Shown: one piece after another, positions 60,305-64,000 of the stretch | Layout: every line of letters begins with the position of its first letter | How positions within the stretch are numbered: the first letter of the stretch is position 1 | Assembly: GCF_018324685.1 (NCBI RefSeq) | Contig: NZ_AP023354.1 | Coordinates: 3,968,001 to 4,032,000, forward strand | Length of the DNA stretch: 64,000 bases | Direction of reading: 5' to 3' | From: Actinocatenispora sera | GTDB taxonomy: Bacteria > Actinomycetota > Actinomycetes > Mycobacteriales > Micromonosporaceae | The notes under the pieces: model-generated | Database searches by the model: none | Seen by the model: the letters and a program-made list of their open reading frames with translations, nothing else | Told to the model about the DNA's origin: nothing | Position numbers and translations under genes: made by a program

Positions 60305-62116
60305 CTAGCGGTCGGCGCGATGCGCGCCGCCGGACCGGCCGGAGCCGTCGTCCTCGTCGCCGGCCGACGTGCCGCGCTCGCCGGCCAGGGCCCGCTCGGC
60401 CGCCAGCGCGTCGTCGATGGTCGGCGTGGTGGTCGGCGGCTCGTCCACCAGCTCCGGGTACTTCAGGTCGAAGGCCGGGCGCTCGCTGCGGATGCGTACC
60501 ATCCGGTCGAAGTTGCGCAGCGGCGGCGGGCAACTCGTCGCCCACTCCAACGCGTTCCCGTACCCCCAGGGATCGTCGACCTCGACGATCGGTCCGGACT
60601 TCCATGACCTGTACACGTTCCAGGCGAAGGGAAGCATCGAGATGCCGAGGATGAACGCGCCGATGGTGGAGACCATGTTGAGCGTGGTGAAGCCGTCCGT
60701 GGCCTGGTAGTCGGCGTAGCGGCGGGGCATGCCCTCGGCGCCGAGCCAGTGCTGCACCAGGAAGGTGGTGTGGAAGCCGATGAAGGTCAGCCAGAAGTGC
60801 AGCTTGCCGAGTCTGTCGTCCATCATCCGGCCGGTCATCTTCGGGAACCAGAAGTAGACCCCGGCATAGACGGCGAACACGATCGTGCCGAACAGCACGT
60901 AGTGGAAGTGGGCCACCACGAAGTACGTGTCGTGGACGTGGAAGTCGATCGGCGGCGAGGCGAGCAGCACGCCGGACAACCCACCGAGCAGGAACGTGAC
61001 CAGGAAGCCCAACGCGAACATCATCGGCGTCTGGAACGTGAGTTGGCCGCGCCACATGGTGCCGATCCAGTTGAAGAACTTCAGCCCGGTCGGCACGGCG
61101 ATCAGGAAGCTGAGGAACGAGAAGAACGGCAGCAGTACCTGTCCGGTGGCGAACATGTGGTGCGCCCACACCGTCATCGACAGGGCGGCGATGGCGGTGG
61201 TGGCGCCGACCATGCCCTTGTAGCCGAACAGCGGCTTGCGGCTGAACACCGGGATGACCTCGGTGACGATTCCGAAGAACGGGATCGCGACGATGTAGAC
61301 CTCGGGGTGGCCGAAGAACCAGAACAGGTGCTGCCAGAGCATCGCGCCGCCGGTGTCGGAGTCGTACACGTGCGCACCGATCACGCGGTCGGCCAGGGCG
61401 GCGGACAGGGCCGCGGCGAGGATCGGGAAGACCAGCAGCACCATCAGGCTGGTGATCAGGATGTTCCAGGTGAAGATCGGCATCCGGAACATCGTCATGC
61501 CCGGCGCCCGGAGCGTCAGGATGGTGGTGACCATGTTGACCGCGCCGAGAATCGTGCCCAGACCGGAAATGATCAGCCCGACGTACCAGATGTTGGCTCC
61601 GGCGCCGGGAGAGTTGGTGACGTCGGCGAGCGGCTGGTACGCGGTCCAGCCGAAGTCGGCCGCACCACCCGGCATGAGGAACCCGCTGAGCACCAGGATC
61701 CCGCCGAACAGGAACAACCAGTACGCGAAGGCGTTCAGGCGCGGGAACGCCACGTCCGGCGCACCGATCTGCAGCGGCACGACGTAGTTGGCGAACGCGA
61801 ACACGATCGGCGTGGCGAACAGCAGCAGCATGATCGTGCCGTGCATGGTGAACAGCTGGTTGTACTGCTCCGGCGACAGGAACTGCATGCCCGGCCGGGC
61901 CAGCTCGGCGCGCATCAGCAGCGCCAGGAACCCACCGACGGCGAAGAAGGCGAAGGCGGTGACCATGTACATGATCCCGATCTGCTTCGCGTCCGTGGTC
62001 CGCAGCGTGCGCGCCAACCACGAACCGTGCGGGGGGATGTGTACCGGCCAGGGCCGGGTCACGATCGGCCGCGGACTGATGTCGCCACTCGGCGGCTTCG
62101 GAGTGGTGAGGGTCAT
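60305..62116 (-). CDS. ctaD: cytochrome c oxidase subunit I (aa3-type)
   Basis: This is the catalytic subunit of the terminal oxidase that reduces O2 to water. The 603-residue protein has twelve helices and the expected ligands: heme a His in [12 protein letters not shown], CuB His and Tyr in [11 protein letters not shown], CuB His pair in WAHHMFATG, and heme a3/a His pair in [11 protein letters not shown]. The C-terminal 60 residues are a disordered acidic tail. It is transcribed alone here; ctaC, ctaE and ctaF are not adjacent. GGAGGACCGGGC precedes the ATG at 62116. Confidence 0.96.
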   Translation of the reverse strand: MTLTTPKPPSGDISPRPIVTRPWPVHIPPHGSWLARTLRTTDAKQIGIMYMVTAFAFFAVGGFLALLMRAELARPGMQFLSPEQYNQLFTMHGTIMLLLFATPIVFAFANYVVPLQIGAPDVAFPRLNAFAYWLFLFGGILVLSGFLMPGGAADFGWTAYQPLADVTNSPGAGANIWYVGLIISGLGTILGAVNMVTTILTLRAPGMTMFRMPIFTWNILITSLMVLLVFPILAAALSAALADRVIGAHVYDSDTGGAMLWQHLFWFFGHPEVYIVAIPFFGIVTEVIPVFSRKPLFGYKGMVGATTAIAALSMTVWAHHMFATGQVLLPFFSFLSFLIAVPTGLKFFNWIGTMWRGQLTFQTPMMFALGFLVTFLLGGLSGVLLASPPIDFHVHDTYFVVAHFHYVLFGTIVFAVYAGVYFWFPKMTGRMMDDRLGKLHFWLTFIGFHTTFLVQHWLGAEGMPRRYADYQATDGFTTLNMVSTIGAFILGISMLPFAWNVYRSWKSGPIVEVDDPWGYGNALEWATSCPPPLRNFDRMVRIRSERPAFDLKYPELVDEPPTTTPTIDDALAAERALAGERGTSAGDEDDGSGRSGGAHRADR

Positions 62117-62235
62117 TGCCCGGTCCTCCGCGCATCGACATCGATACTGAGCGCGTCACTACGGTGACGCCCTGACTCGTGACCGTAGTACCTCAATCCC
62201 GCGCTGCGGGAGCCTTTGCCGGATCTCGCGATATG

Positions 62236-62249
62236 TGGTCGCGCGACCA
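62236..62249. promoter_or_regulatory. palindrome in the ctaD/CDF divergent region
   Basis: TGGTCGCGCGACCA is a perfect 14-bp palindrome located 40 bp before the cation-exporter promoter start. It could be an operator for either gene. Confidence 0.4.
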
Positions 62250-62253
62250 TGAC

Positions 62254-62282
62254 TTGCATACATAGCAATGTGTTTATATATT
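62254..62282 (+). promoter_or_regulatory. leaderless promoter of the CDF gene with internal repeat
   Basis: TTGCAT (62254-62259) and TATATT (62277-62282) are 17 bp apart, and the GTG start lies 6 nt downstream, so the transcript is probably leaderless. ACAT-AGCA-ATGT (62260-62271) sits in the spacer and resembles ArsR-type metal-sensor sites. Confidence 0.6.
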
Positions 62283-62288
62283 GGCCGG

Positions 62289-63233
62289 GTGGCTGGGGAA
62301 CACCAACACACGCACGCGGTCTCCGTGAACGCCGACCGCCGGCTGCTGACCGCCGCGCTGTGCCTGATCGTCGCGTACATGGCGGGCGAGGTCGTGGTCG
62401 GTGTGTTCGCGTCGTCGCTGGCCCTGCTGTCCGACGCCGCGCACATGCTCACCGACGCCGCCTCGATCGTGCTCGCCCTGATCGCGATGCGGCTCGCGGC
62501 GCGGCCGCCGCGCGGCAGCTTCACCTACGGCCTGCGCCGGGTCGAGATCCTCTCCGCCCAGGCCAACGGGCTGACCCTGCTTCTGCTCGCGGTCTGGCTC
62601 GGCTACGAGGCGGTCCGCCGGCTGATCGAGCCACCGCCGGTCGCCGGTGGGCTGGTGCTCGGTACGGCGCTGGTCGGCATCGTGGTCAACCTGGTCGCCA
62701 CCTGGCTGATCGGCCGCGCCAACCGGACCAGCCTGAACATCCGCGGCGCGTACCAGCACATCCTGACCGACCTGTTCGCGTTCGTCGCCACCGCGGTGGC
62801 CGGCGCGGTCATGCTGTTCACCGGCTTCGACCGGGCGGACGGCATCGCCACGCTCGTCGTCGTGGCGCTGATGGCGAAGGCCGGCATCGGGCTGTTGCGC
62901 GACTCCGCCCGGATCTTCCTGGAGGCGGCCCCGGCCGGAACCGACACCGGCGCGCTGGGGGAGCGGCTCGCCGGCTGCGACGGCGTGGCCGAGGTGCACG
63001 ACCTGCACCTGTGGACGATCACCTCGGGCGAGCCGGCGCTGTCCGCGCACGTGCTGGTGCGTCCCGGGTACGACTGTCACCGGGTGCGACGCGAGATGGA
63101 ACGGCTGCTGCGGGAGGAGTACCAGGTCGACCACAGCACCCTGCAGGTGGACCACCAGCCGGCCGCCGCGGCGCCCGCGGCCGAGCCGTACTGCGAGCGC
63201 AGCCACGGCCCGGTGCACCGTCCGGCACGCTGA
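62289..63233 (+). CDS. cation diffusion facilitator metal exporter
   Basis: A 314-residue six-helix transporter of the CDF family. HxxxD sites are seen in SLALLSDAAHMLTDAASIV (helix 2) and RGAYQHILTDLFAFV (helix 5). A His-containing N-terminus (EHQHTHAVS) and a cytoplasmic domain (VHDLHLWTITSGEPALSAHVLV) follow the family plan. It probably exports Zn2+ or Co2+. The GTG at 62289 suits the promoter position; an in-frame ATG at 62268 lies inside the promoter and is rejected. Confidence 0.88.
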   Translation: MAGEHQHTHAVSVNADRRLLTAALCLIVAYMAGEVVVGVFASSLALLSDAAHMLTDAASIVLALIAMRLAARPPRGSFTYGLRRVEILSAQANGLTLLLLAVWLGYEAVRRLIEPPPVAGGLVLGTALVGIVVNLVATWLIGRANRTSLNIRGAYQHILTDLFAFVATAVAGAVMLFTGFDRADGIATLVVVALMAKAGIGLLRDSARIFLEAAPAGTDTGALGERLAGCDGVAEVHDLHLWTITSGEPALSAHVLVRPGYDCHRVRREMERLLREEYQVDHSTLQVDHQPAAAAPAAEPYCERSHGPVHRPAR

Positions 63234-63256
63234 CGGCCGGTGCGGTGAGCGAGAGA

Positions 63257-63300
63257 GGCTCGCCTCCCGATGCACCCCCCAGAACAACGGGAGGCGAGCC
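63257..63300 (+). terminator. terminator after the CDF gene
   Basis: A perfect 12-bp stem (63257-63268 with 63289-63300) with a 20-nt loop lies 23 bp after the stop. Confidence 0.65.
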
Positions 63301-63726
63301 ACGTCCGGTCGTCCCCCGGATCGGCGGATCACTCACGCCGGGCGGCCCCGCCGAGATCGGCAGCGAGCCGTCGCGAGCCCGGGTTCGGACCCTGCGGGCC
63401 GGCCGAACGCACACCCCCCAGAGGCGTTCGTTTCCGTACCCGCTGCACACAGCGTATCCGCAGAAAGCGCTCTGTAGCCTCGCCCCTTCGGCCCCGATCG
63501 GGTAGGACCAAAGACCCTGCGCTACCACGCGGAGCGGTGGGAAGCGCGTGTCGCCGGCGAGACCCGGCATCGGTCCGATAACGGTGTCAGAAGTCGGCTC
63601 GATTCTCTACAGAGAGTTATTGTGAGTTGCCCTCGCGTTCATGTGGGATACCGCACCCGCAGATCAGAGGCCAGATGGCGGTCGATCGTGGTTACTCGGC
63701 GTACCGTTACTGTCGGTAGCCGATGC
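63301..63726. other. intergenic region, no gene seen
   Basis: I find no supported ORF, tRNA or riboswitch. Short open frames here lack start signals and have no recognised product. A slightly A+T-richer patch at about 63590-63630 may be a promoter for a gene beyond the window. Confidence 0.4.
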
Positions 63727-64000
63727 TGGTGCACGACCCCCTGGTGCACGAGCGCGGCGCGGCTGGTGCGCAACCCCCTGGCGCATCAGCCTGGTACGAG
63801 CGGTCGGTGTGCAACCCCCTGGTGCACCGGCCTGGTACGAGCGGTTGGTGCACGACCCCCTGGTGCACCGGCGCGGCACGAAGGTCGGTGCGCAACCCCT
63901 GGTGCACCGGCCTGGTACGAGCGGTTGGTGCACGCCCCGGTGCGCCAACGCCGCACGAGGTTGGTTCGCAACCCCCTGGCGCATCAGCCGGTTACGTGGC
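63727..64000. repeat. degenerate tandem array of about 40-bp units
   Basis: At least seven units of 36-42 bp follow one another to the window edge. They share TGGTGCRCRACCCCCTGG, TGCACCGGC and TGGTACGAGCGGT, with substitutions and small indels. GTGCAC occurs at many unit joints and gives inverted-repeat character (GTGCACC...GGTGCAC). It is not CRISPR because there are no identical repeats separated by unique spacers. Frames through it are open on the minus strand, but no start or family supports coding. Confidence 0.75.

Noticed and set aside
62268-62288. ATG start of the cation exporter at 62268
   Set aside because: It lies within the TTGCAT/TATATT promoter spacer and -10 element, so it could not be in the transcript from that promoter.
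63727-64000. CRISPR array
   Set aside because: The units vary throughout, there are no constant repeats separated by unique spacers, and no cas genes are seen.

Overview
The window is chromosomal DNA of a high-GC actinomycete. The evidence is G or C at nearly every third codon position, frequent GTG starts, leaderless-looking promoters, an F420-dependent oxidoreductase, a CvnD-type protein, WYL, LCP and MHYT proteins, a HU protein with a lysine-rich tail, and the grouping of panB, nadE, glnA2 and glnE typical of actinomycetes. A Micromonosporaceae-like organism is my best guess, but no rRNA or other decisive marker is present. I see no phage, plasmid, complete insertion sequence, CRISPR array or tRNA.

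Layout. 1-4.0 kb: an LPXTG surface protein, malate synthase with a divergent IclR regulator, and a small conserved protein behind a leader ORF. 4.2-6.8 kb: a giant Lys/Arg/Ala/Thr-rich histone-H1-like protein. 7-14 kb: an F420:NADPH oxidoreductase-like gene with a BtuF-like protein, an epoxide hydrolase remnant, panB, nadE, an NAD-dependent epimerase and glnA2. 14-25 kb: a proline-rich membrane protein, proS, a foldback MITE-like element, a degenerate CvnD, a HesB-like protein, a WYL regulator, a glutamine amidotransferase, glnE and a large membrane protein. 25-29 kb: a glcD/glcF-type oxidase pair, a zinc peptidase lipoprotein and a DUF7144-like membrane protein. 29.7-34 kb: nhaC-arcD-arcA, an arginine deiminase/pH-homeostasis unit without arcB or arcC. 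34-38.6 kb: LtrA-like protein, a membrane protein, a PRPP synthetase paralogue and a GH18 chitinase.

38.6-46.3 kb is one long leftward unit: Liv-type ABC transporter (binding protein, two permeases, two ATPases), a hydroxyproline epimerase/proline racemase, an ornithine cyclodeaminase-family enzyme and a GntR regulator. It most likely imports and degrades hydroxyproline or a related amino acid. 46.8-53.5 kb: MHYT sensor, HoxX-like protein, AlkZ-like glycosylase, LCP protein, universal stress protein and MarR regulator. 53.7-55.3 kb: seven tandem leader units, each ending in a hairpin that carries a Shine-Dalgarno sequence, in front of a hexapeptide-repeat protein. 55.8-57.6 kb: HU and pirin. 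57.7-59.7 kb: an unusual three-gene cassette (18-cysteine protein, Tat-exported protein, MauE-like membrane protein). 60.3-63.2 kb: ctaD and a cation diffusion facilitator. The last 0.27 kb is a degenerate tandem array running off the edge.

The most novel-looking items are the hairpin/RBS leader element, which has compensatory stem changes and a second copy at 3.7-3.8 kb, and the Cys-rich/Tat/MauE cassette. Functions are read from sequence motifs by eye; no database search was possible.
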